From assembly GCA_937894355.1 (NCBI GenBank), contig CALCRD010000103.1, positions 1 through 7,840 on the forward strand: a stretch of 7,840 nucleotides of DNA, given 5' to 3'. How positions within the stretch are numbered: position 1 is the first letter of the stretch; each line of letters opens with the position of its first letter. The position numbers and the translations under genes are program-made. Below the pieces are notes generated by a model. That model had not been told where the DNA came from. It saw only the letters and a program-made list of their open reading frames with translations, and made no database searches. Of the stretch, positions 1 to 5,810 are shown piece by piece. The DNA comes from an uncultured Bacillus sp. (lineage in GTDB: Bacteria > Bacillota > Bacilli > Bacillales > Cytobacillaceae).

Positions 1-50
1 CCTGCGGAAAGCGAAGTGCCTGCAACGGAAATCAACATTCAAGTTTAACA
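1..50. repeat. Right end of a dispersed Bacillaceae intergenic repeat (partial)
   Basis: The first 50 bases are richer in GC than the flanking DNA and contain the strings CTGCGGAAAGCGAAGTGCC and GGAAATCAACATTCAAG. From memory, strings of this type (GCGGAAAGCGAAGTGCC followed by GGAAATCAAC) recur between genes in many Bacillus-group genomes as the edge of a GC-rich dispersed repeat. That recognition is recollection, not a search. The element enters from the left edge, so its full extent is unknown. One frame reads through without a stop to TAA at 46-48, but this is only 15 codons and I do not treat it as a gene end. Confidence 0.5.
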
Positions 51-83
51 GAACCAAAAAATAAAATAGCAAGATTGAAAGAT

Positions 84-90
84 GAGGTGA
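84..90 (+). promoter_or_regulatory. Ribosome binding site that sets the PadR start
   Basis: GAGGTGA at 84-90 is a good Shine-Dalgarno match and lies 5 bases before the TTG at 96-98. The earlier in-frame TTG at 75 has no purine-rich site upstream, and the GTG at 87 lies inside this motif. The TTG at 96 is therefore the preferred start. Confidence 0.6.
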
Positions 91-95
91 CCTTT

Positions 96-425
96 TTGGA
101 CATTGAAAAGGTGTTGAAAAAGTATGTGCCTATGACAGAAACAGCCTTTTATATTCTTCTGTCACTATCAAAACCACGACATGGTTATGGAATCGTTAAG
201 CATGTTGAGGAGATATCAGAATCTCGAATTCGCTTAGGATCGGGTACGGTTTACGGTACGCTTACAAAAATGCAAAAAGATGGGGTAATCACCGTATTTG
301 CTGATGAAGAAAGAAAAACAGTTTATGAGATTACAGAAATCGGGAAAAAATTAATTGCTGCCGAGATAACGAGGCTTAAAGAATTACACCAAAATGCAAT
401 TAAATACGAGGGGGACTTTTTGTGA
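96..425 (+). CDS. PadR family transcriptional regulator
   Basis: This encodes a 109-residue DNA-binding protein of the short PadR (PadR-s1-like) type, which acts in the cytoplasm as a dimeric repressor. The winged helix-turn-helix is complete. Residues 11-22 (VPMTETAFYILL) form the first helix, residues 27-34 hold the family-typical KPRHGYGI turn, and residues 48-65 (GSGTVYGTLTKMQKDGVI) are the recognition helix. The wing and the RKTVYEITEIGKKLI strand-helix segment are at 73-87, followed by a short C-terminal dimerisation helix. The length matches the family. The start is TTG at 96, chosen for the GAGGTGA site at 84-90. The stop overlaps the next start by 4 bases (GTGA), so the two genes are translationally coupled. 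PadR-DUF2812 pairs are a recurring arrangement in Firmicutes, and such regulators usually repress their own operon. The inducer cannot be read from sequence. I see no clear promoter or palindrome in the 45 bases upstream. Confidence 0.93.
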   Translation: MDIEKVLKKYVPMTETAFYILLSLSKPRHGYGIVKHVEEISESRIRLGSGTVYGTLTKMQKDGVITVFADEERKTVYEITEIGKKLIAAEITRLKELHQNAIKYEGDFL

Positions 426-1630
426 AGAAGGTATTTAAACCATTTTGGAGCTATGACGTAGCAAAAACGGAAGAATGGCTATCAGGAATGGCGAAAAACG
501 GTTATCACTTAGTGGATTTCAATAGATGGACTCGCTGCTTTTTCTTTCAACAAGGCGAACCTAAAAAGATAATATTCCGGATTGCCTATGATAAAACTGG
601 GGGAGATTCCTTGTCCAATTCGCTTACAAACGAGGGCTGGACAAAGGTAATCCGGCGGGGGAATTGGCATATAATCGCCAATGAAAAGCCACGGGAAGAA
701 ATTAAAACCGCGTCGGTTCGCGAAGGCATTATCAAGCGCAATAGAATAATTAAGTACATTTTTATCGGATTATTAATTTACTTATCAAGTATTGTAGTAG
801 TGAACCTCGGTATGCTCGGTTTAGCTACGATTAGTGATGTACCGGTTGAAGTGGTCGAAAGCCCTTTGTGGATATTAACCTACACCTTTTTTGGTGCTGT
901 CATCGCCACCATTGTTCTTGCTATCTATTCAATTATTAAGATTAATAAAACAAATAAGGATTTGATAATGGAAAAGCCAAAAGGACTTCAGGGTGGAGGG
1001 GATCCGCTAGAAGGAAGATTGAGCAAGACGAAGGAAAAGCTGTTGAAACGGTCAGGTCAATTGGTTGTAAAAAGAAAGCCTGGATGGATGTATGCACCTG
1101 ATAAACTTGAAAATTGGCTTGAAGCAATGGAGGAACAAGGTCTTAATTTATATCGAGTTGGTAAACTGGGAACAACTTTCTTTTTCTTGAAAGGGAGCCC
1201 ACGAAAAGTAAGTTACTGTGCTGACTATCAAAATTTGGGAAATGAAAGCTATTTGGATTTTCACCGAGAAGCCGGTTGGAAGAGTGTTTATATTTCATAT
1301 TCGTCCTTACAAAAATGGACAATCTGGGGTCGTGAATACTCCGAAGGCGAGGAAAAACCACAAATTTACAGTGATCGGTCACACCTATTAAAACATGCTA
1401 AAAAGGTTGCGATAGCCTATACTATTTTGTTTTTTCCCTTAGTAGCCATGTACTTATTAAATATAGGTTTGTTTTTCAGTGTAATACTTAATAATAATCC
1501 ATCCAAATTAGATTTAACAAATATGATTATGTTTGTATTTTTGATTTTTATTTTTGGTTCGTTCATCGTTAGAACATGGCTGTATTATTTCCGCCAAAAA
1601 AATTTAATGGATTACATTCTTAAGGATTAG
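422..1630 (+). CDS. Membrane protein with two DUF2812 domains
   Basis: This encodes a 402-residue integral membrane protein of unknown function. It starts with GTG at 422, with GAGGGGG at 408-414 seven bases upstream, and overlaps the PadR gene by 4 bases. The layout is duplicated. The first DUF2812 domain is at about 1-95 (FKPFWSYDVAKTEEWLSGMA, FFFQQGEPKKIIFRIAYD, GWTKVIRRGNWHIIAN). Two hydrophobic segments follow at about 111-133 and 149-173, then a charged linker at 174-218. A second DUF2812 domain is at about 219-312 (YAPDKLENWLEAMEEQGLNL, TTFFFLKGSPRKVSYCADYQ, GWKSVYISYSSLQKWTIWG). Another pair of membrane segments is at about 328-355 and 366-388. Each half therefore has one domain plus two membrane spans. 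DUF2812 has no assigned biochemical role. Genes with it are commonly next to PadR regulators, which suggests a membrane or envelope function that is repressed until needed; that is inference. Confidence 0.88.
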   Translation: MKKVFKPFWSYDVAKTEEWLSGMAKNGYHLVDFNRWTRCFFFQQGEPKKIIFRIAYDKTGGDSLSNSLTNEGWTKVIRRGNWHIIANEKPREEIKTASVREGIIKRNRIIKYIFIGLLIYLSSIVVVNLGMLGLATISDVPVEVVESPLWILTYTFFGAVIATIVLAIYSIIKINKTNKDLIMEKPKGLQGGGDPLEGRLSKTKEKLLKRSGQLVVKRKPGWMYAPDKLENWLEAMEEQGLNLYRVGKLGTTFFFLKGSPRKVSYCADYQNLGNESYLDFHREAGWKSVYISYSSLQKWTIWGREYSEGEEKPQIYSDRSHLLKHAKKVAIAYTILFFPLVAMYLLNIGLFFSVILNNNPSKLDLTNMIMFVFLIFIFGSFIVRTWLYYFRQKNLMDYILKD

Positions 1631-1666
1631 TGGGAAAAGCTAAAATAAAACAATTGAATAATCACA

Positions 1667-1698
1667 AAAGAGGAATACCTAATCAGGTATTCCTTTTT
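1667..1698 (+). terminator. Intrinsic terminator of the PadR-DUF2812 operon
   Basis: AGGAATACCT (1671-1680) and AGGTATTCCT (1685-1694) form a perfect 10-bp stem with a 4-base AATC loop. The 3' arm runs into TTTT, and the upstream AAAG can extend the stem. It lies 36 bases after the DUF2812 stop codon, where the operon should end. Confidence 0.88.
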
Positions 1699-1700
1699 AA

Positions 1701-1859
1701 TCATTTAAGAAAGCATGAATTTTTTTGCTTGCAATTGTGTTAAGCGCAAAGTGCTTTCTCAATTAGTGAACAAAAATAGATTCAGATTCTTATACCTTGG
1801 ATTATAAGGAATCGCTCATATCGGTAGGGTGGTCAGCTTAAGTACCAGATCTGATAAAC
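1701..1859. other. Intergenic stretch with no gene seen
   Basis: No open frame with a credible start site is visible on either strand. The only structures I see are weak. One is a short hairpin, AAGCGC/GTGCTT at 1742-1756 with a AAA loop and one G-T pair. The other is an 8-bp inverted repeat, AGAAAGCA (1709-1716) with TGCTTTCT (1752-1759). Neither supports a specific function. Confidence 0.4.
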
Positions 1860-2046
1860 ATAGACGGAGAGAATCCGCTTAATTGGTGAATATCATCAAA
1901 AATAGCCTTAATAGACGGAGAGAATCCGCCTATTAAAGAAAAAAACGTGAAAATAAGGGATTTTGCTATGCATAACCGGAAAAACTCCGCGTATTCCCCA
2001 CGAAATGGGCAATATTTTGCAAATAACAGTAAAAACTCCGTTTATT
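1860..2046. repeat. Array of four degenerate 24-base repeats
   Basis: Four related units begin at 1860, 1911, 1972 and 2023. The consensus is close to ATAGACGGAGAGAATCCGCC followed by TATT. Units 1 and 2 are identical over their first 19 bases. Unit 3 keeps CCGGA and TCCGCG, while unit 4 keeps only the AACTCCG half. Units 1-3 contain CGGA-5 bases-TCCG, a tiny inverted repeat. Start-to-start distances are 51, 61 and 51 bases. From memory, similar GACGGAGA/TCCGCTTATT repeats occur between genes in Bacillaceae genomes, so I take this as a copy of a dispersed non-coding element that may extend to about 2130. An open frame runs through it on the minus strand (2105-1908), but its peptide only reflects the repeats. 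Confidence 0.68.
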
Positions 2047-2178
2047 ATACTTCTGCTAGTGGTGAATTGAACAAGCTGTGCTTTTCTTAGGTGAATTTTC
2101 GGCAAAAATGAAATCCGACCCTAAAGCAACCCCAAGTTAATACAAATGTTAGATTTAAAAACGCATGTTTTAAAATAA

Positions 2179-2217
2179 AAACAGCCAAAACATTGATATA
2201 TCAACATTTTGGCTGTT
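2179..2217 (-). terminator. Terminator downstream of the tRNA-Arg gene
   Basis: AACAGCCAAAA (2180-2190) pairs perfectly with TTTTGGCTGTT (2207-2217). The inner part is itself palindromic (TTGATATATCAA, 2193-2204), so a long hairpin forms. Read on the minus strand, the hairpin starts 11 bases after the tRNA 3' end and is followed by GTTTTTATTTTA, a proper T-rich tail. The plus-strand tail (GTTTATTGG) is weaker, so termination should mainly serve the tRNA. Confidence 0.8.
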
Positions 2218-2227
2218 TATTGGTTAG

Positions 2228-2301
2228 TGTCCCAGAGAGGATTCGAACCTCCGACCTACAGTTTAGGAAACTGTTGCTCTATCCTACTGAGCTACTGAGA
2301 C
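2228..2301 (-). tRNA. tRNA-Arg (anticodon CCT)
   Basis: Read on the minus strand, this folds into a full cloverleaf. The acceptor stem is GTCTCAG/CTGGGAC with one U-G pair. The D arm is GCTC...GAGC with AGTAGGATA in the loop. The anticodon stem is ACAGT/ACTGT around the loop TTCCTAA, which puts CCT at positions 34-36. The variable loop is AGGTC, and the T arm is GGAGG-TTCGAAT-CCTCT. The anticodon CCT reads the arginine codon AGG. Position 73 is A and the next genomic bases are CT, so the CCA tail is not encoded and must be added by tRNA nucleotidyltransferase. The gene stands alone with its own promoter and terminator and is not part of a tRNA cluster within the window. No integrase or attachment-site duplication is visible next to it. 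Confidence 0.96.
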
Positions 2302-2311
2302 ATAGAATTAT

Positions 2312-2340
2312 ATTATAAATCCTTTTGCGAAAAAGGTCAA
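2312..2340 (-). promoter_or_regulatory. SigA-type promoter of the tRNA-Arg gene
   Basis: On the minus strand, TTGACC (2340-2335) and TATAAT (2317-2312) are separated by exactly 17 bases. This is near-perfect for the housekeeping sigma factor. The expected start point is about 2305, only a few bases before the mature tRNA 5' end, giving a very short leader. Confidence 0.88.
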
Positions 2341-2422
2341 AGGGTTTTGAAGAATAGAAGGTGGGAAAAGGTAGTAAGAGGTAGCCTTTAGTATAAATTG
2401 GAATTTCCCGCTAGAACTAGAG

Positions 2423-2445
2423 GTGGTTTTATTGTCCAAAACCAC
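2423..2445. promoter_or_regulatory. Operator-like inverted repeat over the TAXI promoter -35 box
   Basis: GTGGTTTT (2423-2430) and AAAACCAC (2438-2445) form a perfect 8-bp inverted repeat around the 7-base centre ATTGTCC. That centre contains the -35 box. Since it lies upstream of the predicted transcription start, it should act as DNA, not as an RNA hairpin. A dimeric repressor bound here would block RNA polymerase. No regulator gene for it is adjacent on the same strand, and I cannot assign the site to a known family. Confidence 0.5.
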
Positions 2446-2460
2446 TATATTTGTTAATAT
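2432..2460 (+). promoter_or_regulatory. Probable SigA promoter of the TAXI-TRAP operon
   Basis: TTGTCC (2432-2437) and TAATAT (2455-2460) are separated by exactly 17 bases, each one or two bases from consensus. The start point would be near 2467, giving a leader of about 110-130 bases before the TAXI gene. It is the best promoter match on the plus strand between the tRNA gene and the TAXI gene, and it is divergent from the tRNA promoter. Confidence 0.6.
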
Positions 2461-2491
2461 TAGGAATATACTGATAATTCTGAATAAAACT

Positions 2492-2521
2492 CTTCTTTTT
2501 TTAAAATCATGAAAAAAGAAG
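2492..2521 (+). other. AT-rich hairpin in the TAXI-TRAP leader
   Basis: CTTCTTTTTT (2492-2501) pairs with AAAAAAGAAG (2512-2521) to give a perfect 10-bp stem, extendable by two pairs inward, with a short loop. It falls in the predicted 5' untranslated leader. With few G-C pairs and no T-run after it, it does not look like a terminator. It could protect the mRNA 5' end or be chance in AT-rich DNA. Confidence 0.35.
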
Positions 2522-2584
2522 TTAATAAATTTCACTAGGGAGGGATATGGAAGATTAATTTTAAAAACAAATAAATATGAAATT

Positions 2585-2600
2585 GGGGGCAGGAGAATTG
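2585..2600 (+). promoter_or_regulatory. Ribosome binding region deciding the TAXI start
   Basis: GGGGG at 2585-2589 and AGGAG at 2591-2595 lie 8 and 2 bases before the TTG at 2598-2600. The upstream in-frame ATG at 2577 is preceded only by A/T-rich sequence with no ribosome binding site. The TTG is therefore preferred, although neither spacing is ideal for the stronger AGGAG motif. Confidence 0.45.
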
Positions 2601-3611
2601 AAGAATAATAAAAATTGGCTAGTCATGGTCGCTTTACTATTTTCGGTATTTACGATATTAACTGCTTGTAGTGAAAATACACAAGGTGACGGTAAAAAGA
2701 AAGATTCTCCGACTGAAGATTTCAAAACAGATGTCCAATTGGGAACGGGGACTACTGGGGGTACATACTTTCCGTTGGGTCAAGAAATGGCAAATGTATG
2801 GAATGACACGGTTAAAGCCAAAGGTTTTAATGTGAGCGCAGTTTCAACTGATTCATCCATTGCTAACCTAGCGGGGATAGGGCGTGGAGAATTACAGTTA
2901 GGAATGGCAGTTCACGTTCAAGCGAACGAAGCTTTAAAAGGTGAAGGGGATTTTGGCGGAGTTAAGATTAAGAACTTCGGTTTTATGGGACATATTTATC
3001 CTGAGGTCATGCAAATTGTTACATTAGGTTCAACTGGTGTCGATACAATTGCTGACTTAAAAGGAAAGAAAGTGGCTATTGGACCAGCTGGTTCAGGGAC
3101 CCAAGTTGCTGCAAAACTGATTCTAGAGGCATATGGGCTTAAAGATGGAGATTACGTAGCTTATCACGAAGGTTTTGGTGATGCAAAAGGTAAACTTCAG
3201 GATGGAAACATTGATGCCTCATTTGCATTATTAGGTTTACCGGCTGCTAGTATTGAGGAATTACAGGCGATTACAAAAGATGTGAAATTCCTGGAAATTG
3301 ATGGACCAGCTTTGAAATCTATCGAAAAAAATAGTCCTTACAAGACATTTGAAATTCCTGCTGATGTCCATGAATGGTTAAAAAAACCAGTCAGTACGAT
3401 TTCGGCCTTTGCCATTCTGGTGGGCTCCACTAGTCAAATTAGTGAAGAACTCGGCTATGAAATGACGAAAGCTCTCTTTGAAAACTCTAGAAAAATCACT
3501 CATACACAAGCGAAATATATTACAAAGGAAAATGCTTTAAAAGGGTCTGAAGGACTTCCGATTCATCCTGGTTCGGAAAAATACTTCAAAGAGGTTGGCA
3601 TTATTAAATAA
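2598..3611 (+). CDS. TAXI family TRAP transporter solute-binding lipoprotein
   Basis: This is the extracytoplasmic receptor of a TRAP (tripartite ATP-independent periplasmic) transporter. It binds a small organic anion and delivers it to the membrane permease encoded next. With the TTG start it has 337 residues. Residues 1-23 are a lipoprotein signal peptide (KNNK, hydrophobic core, LTAC lipobox) with Cys24 as the lipid-anchored residue, as expected in a Gram-positive cell without a periplasm. A flexible charged linker follows to about 45. The TAXI signature GTGTTGGTYFPLG lies at 49-61, VAIGPAGSGTQVAAKLILEA at 159-178 and the family-typical C-terminal LPIHPGSEKYFKEVG at 320-334. Length and motifs are complete. 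An ATG at 2577 would add seven residues (MKLGAGE) but lacks a ribosome binding site. The substrate cannot be told from sequence; characterised TAXI receptors bind compounds such as glutamate or other carboxylates. Confidence 0.93.
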   Translation: MKNNKNWLVMVALLFSVFTILTACSENTQGDGKKKDSPTEDFKTDVQLGTGTTGGTYFPLGQEMANVWNDTVKAKGFNVSAVSTDSSIANLAGIGRGELQLGMAVHVQANEALKGEGDFGGVKIKNFGFMGHIYPEVMQIVTLGSTGVDTIADLKGKKVAIGPAGSGTQVAAKLILEAYGLKDGDYVAYHEGFGDAKGKLQDGNIDASFALLGLPAASIEELQAITKDVKFLEIDGPALKSIEKNSPYKTFEIPADVHEWLKKPVSTISAFAILVGSTSQISEELGYEMTKALFENSRKITHTQAKYITKENALKGSEGLPIHPGSEKYFKEVGIIK

Positions 3612-3672
3612 AAATATGCGAACTGAATAAGTATCCGGATTATTCCACATTATCGGTAATGTCCGTTTGTTC

Positions 3673-3710
3673 AACTACCATCAGTGGGAAAAAATCTACT
3701 GATGGTAGTT
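3673..3710 (+). terminator. Intercistronic hairpin between TAXI receptor and permease
   Basis: AACTACCATCAGT (3673-3685) pairs perfectly with ACTGATGGTAGTT (3698-3710). Including G-U pairs the stem reaches 16 bp around an AAAAAA loop. The following bases, TCATTTTG, form only a weak T-tract. It sits 61 bases after the receptor stop codon and 81 bases before the permease start. A leaky terminator or an mRNA 3' stabiliser would make more receptor than permease, as in many binding-protein transport operons. A full terminator is also possible, but no convincing second promoter is visible before the permease. Confidence 0.6.
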
Positions 3711-3791
3711 TCATTTTGTAACACTATTGATTTCAAATGGAGACGGAATGTGATGGTTTGTTAGTTTACCAAATAACTAGGTGGTGGAGGC

Positions 3792-5741
3792 ATGGAAAAA
3801 GAGCCAGAAACGATTAACAAAGAATTAATGGCAAAATACGATAAAGAATATGCCTATCGCACATCCATTGGGAGATGGGCTTGGATTGTTACTATTTTAG
3901 GAATCTCATTAACATTTTTCCATTTGTATACAGCATTAAAAGGTCCTTATGTTTCAATGATTCAAGGAGCTATTCATCTAGGGAGTGCTTTAGGATTAAT
4001 CTATATTTTGTATCCCGCAAAAAAATCGCTGTCGAACCGGCAGGGTGTTCATTGGTATGATGTAATATTGGCGGCCTTAGCAATGGCTACAAATTTTTAT
4101 ATTATTTTTAATTATGAACGGTTAACTACTCAAGCGGTTATTCTTGGCTTTAACCAACTTGACACCATTGTCGCTGCAACAGGAGTCATTTTACTTTTGG
4201 AAGCAACGCGAAGGACGGTTGGACTTCCGATTGTCATTATTGCCAGCACGGCGATTGCCTATGGACTTTGGGGAAATAATATTCCAACATTCGGCCATGC
4301 AGGATTTACTTGGGAAAGACTATCGACCCAGATGTTTTTTAGTTCCAATGCAATTTTTGGAATTCCGATTCAAATATCATCCACCTACATCTACTTGTTT
4401 CTATTTTTTGGTGTGATGTTAACAAAAACAAAAATTGGTCATTATTTTAATGATTTAGCCTTCGCTGCCACTGGTCGATTAACGGGGGGTACAGCAAAAG
4501 CTGCCGTTGTATCTAGTGCTTTACAAGGAATGGTATCAGGAAGTTCTGTAGCAAATACTGTGGGCTCAGGTTCCTTCACAATCCCAATGATGAAACGCGC
4601 TGGCTTTAAGCCTGAATTTGCTGCGGCTGCTGAGGCATCCTCATCAACTGGGGGACAAATTATGCCACCCATTATGGGGGCAGCCGCATTTATTATGGCC
4701 GAAAATATCGGTGTACCCTATAGCGAAATCATGCTTGTTGCGATTATACCAGCACTGCTTTATTTTATGGGAATTTATATGGGCGTGCATTTTGAGGCAA
4801 AAAAACAAGGAATATTTGGGTTACCAAAAGATCAATTACCAGCACTATTAGGATTAATGAAACGTTTTGATTTGCTACTTCCTCTTTTTACAATTGTCGT
4901 ACTATCAATGTTAGGTTTTACAGTCACCTATGCTGCCCTTTGGGGAATCGTTACCTCATTTCTAATTAGCTTAGTTCGGAAAGATACGAGAATGTCAATT
5001 CGTGATATTTTTGTAGCATTTGAGGAAGGTGCACGTGCTGCCCTGCCTGTCATTGCGGCTTGTGCGAGTGCCGGGATTATTGTCGGGGTCGTTGTCCTTA
5101 CGGGTCTTGGTGGGAAAATTGCTGGGGGAATTCTTGAACTAGCCAGCGGGAATTTCTTTTTAATCTTATTACTCACTATGATTGCTTCCTTAGTTCTGGG
5201 GATGGGATTGCCTACAACCGCAAACTATGTGGTAACTGCTTCAATGGTGGCACCCGCCTTAATTGATTTTGGTATTCCAGTTATTGCAGCTCATATGTTT
5301 GTATTTTACTTTGGAATTGTCGCGGACATTACTCCTCCTGTTTGCTTAGCCTCTTATGCTGGAGCAGGGATTGCCGGAGCCAAGCCAATGAAAACCGGCA
5401 TTATTTCTGTTCAATTGGCGATTGCAGCATTTATTATTCCGTTTGTGTTTGTCTATAATCCTGTCCTCGTTCTACAGGATGCCACAGTATTAACTTTGCT
5501 ACCGGTATTGGTAACAGCCCTCCTCGGAATGGTCGCCATAAGTGCAGCCATGATGAATTACTTTATTGGAACAATGTCTTTGTTTGAAAGGACTCTCATG
5601 TTTTCAGCAGGTATATTACTAGTTTATCCAGGAAATATCTTGATATCACTGGGAGGTTTACTCCTTCTGCTTGGCCTTGCATTTTTGCAAGTAAAGCGTT
5701 CAAAAAGTAACAGTATTCATAAAGAATATGTATCTTTCTAG
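3792..5741 (+). CDS. TRAP transporter fused permease (DctQ-DctM type)
   Basis: This encodes a 649-residue polytopic membrane protein that imports the ligand held by the TAXI receptor, driven by an ion gradient. The small DctQ-like and large DctM-like subunits are fused, as is usual for TAXI systems (TRAP 4TM/12TM fusion family). Residues about 28-130 give four membrane spans of the DctQ-like part, and about 130-600 the DctM transport domain. Two hallmark regions, one per inverted repeat of the elevator fold, are GMVSGSSVANTVGSGSF at 246-262 with STGGQIMPPIMGAA at 285-298, and GMGLPTTANYVVTASM at 470-485 with ADITPPVCLASYAGAG at 511-526. Two further spans lie at about 601-633, followed by a basic tail. 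The start is ATG 3792, with AGGTGG at 3779-3784 seven bases upstream. The gene is intact, of normal length, and lies 180 bases after the receptor gene in the same direction. Confidence 0.95.
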   Translation: MEKEPETINKELMAKYDKEYAYRTSIGRWAWIVTILGISLTFFHLYTALKGPYVSMIQGAIHLGSALGLIYILYPAKKSLSNRQGVHWYDVILAALAMATNFYIIFNYERLTTQAVILGFNQLDTIVAATGVILLLEATRRTVGLPIVIIASTAIAYGLWGNNIPTFGHAGFTWERLSTQMFFSSNAIFGIPIQISSTYIYLFLFFGVMLTKTKIGHYFNDLAFAATGRLTGGTAKAAVVSSALQGMVSGSSVANTVGSGSFTIPMMKRAGFKPEFAAAAEASSSTGGQIMPPIMGAAAFIMAENIGVPYSEIMLVAIIPALLYFMGIYMGVHFEAKKQGIFGLPKDQLPALLGLMKRFDLLLPLFTIVVLSMLGFTVTYAALWGIVTSFLISLVRKDTRMSIRDIFVAFEEGARAALPVIAACASAGIIVGVVVLTGLGGKIAGGILELASGNFFLILLLTMIASLVLGMGLPTTANYVVTASMVAPALIDFGIPVIAAHMFVFYFGIVADITPPVCLASYAGAGIAGAKPMKTGIISVQLAIAAFIIPFVFVYNPVLVLQDATVLTLLPVLVTALLGMVAISAAMMNYFIGTMSLFERTLMFSAGILLVYPGNILISLGGLLLLLGLAFLQVKRSKSNSIHKEYVSF

Positions 5742-5810
5742 TTTGTAGAGGAGAAAAGCAGATAAAATTTAGACTCTGTTAATTACCTATGTTGATTTTT
5801 TCGTAAATTA

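Noticed and set aside
1..48. 3' end of a plus-strand gene (PAESEVPATEINIQV then TAA)
   Set aside because: Only 15 codons from the edge, two frames are open here, and the sequence matches a remembered intergenic repeat better than a protein end.
942..1382. Two minus-strand open frames opposite the DUF2812 gene
   Set aside because: Antisense shadows of a gene with clear domain homology. No ribosome binding sites or recognisable features.
1860..2046. CRISPR array
   Set aside because: The 24-base units are too degenerate, spacers are unequal (27, 37, 27), there are only four units and no cas gene is present.
1908..2105. 65-codon minus-strand open frame
   Set aside because: It lies inside the repeat array. 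Its peptide is just the translated repeats (for example RRILSVY) and it has no clear ribosome binding site.
2308..2535. 75-codon minus-strand open frame
   Set aside because: It runs through the divergent promoter region, is AT-rich and low in complexity, and would overlap both predicted promoters.
2461..2576. Riboswitch or T-box in the TAXI leader
   Set aside because: No conserved aptamer core, specifier loop or terminator/antiterminator pair can be recognised.
2577..2579. ATG as the start of the TAXI receptor
   Set aside because: No ribosome binding site precedes it. The TTG at 2598 has G-rich sites upstream and gives a more typical lipoprotein signal peptide. The ATG remains possible.
3875..5176. 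Several open frames on both strands inside the TRAP permease gene
   Set aside because: Out-of-frame or antisense to a strongly recognisable permease. Their peptides show no family features.
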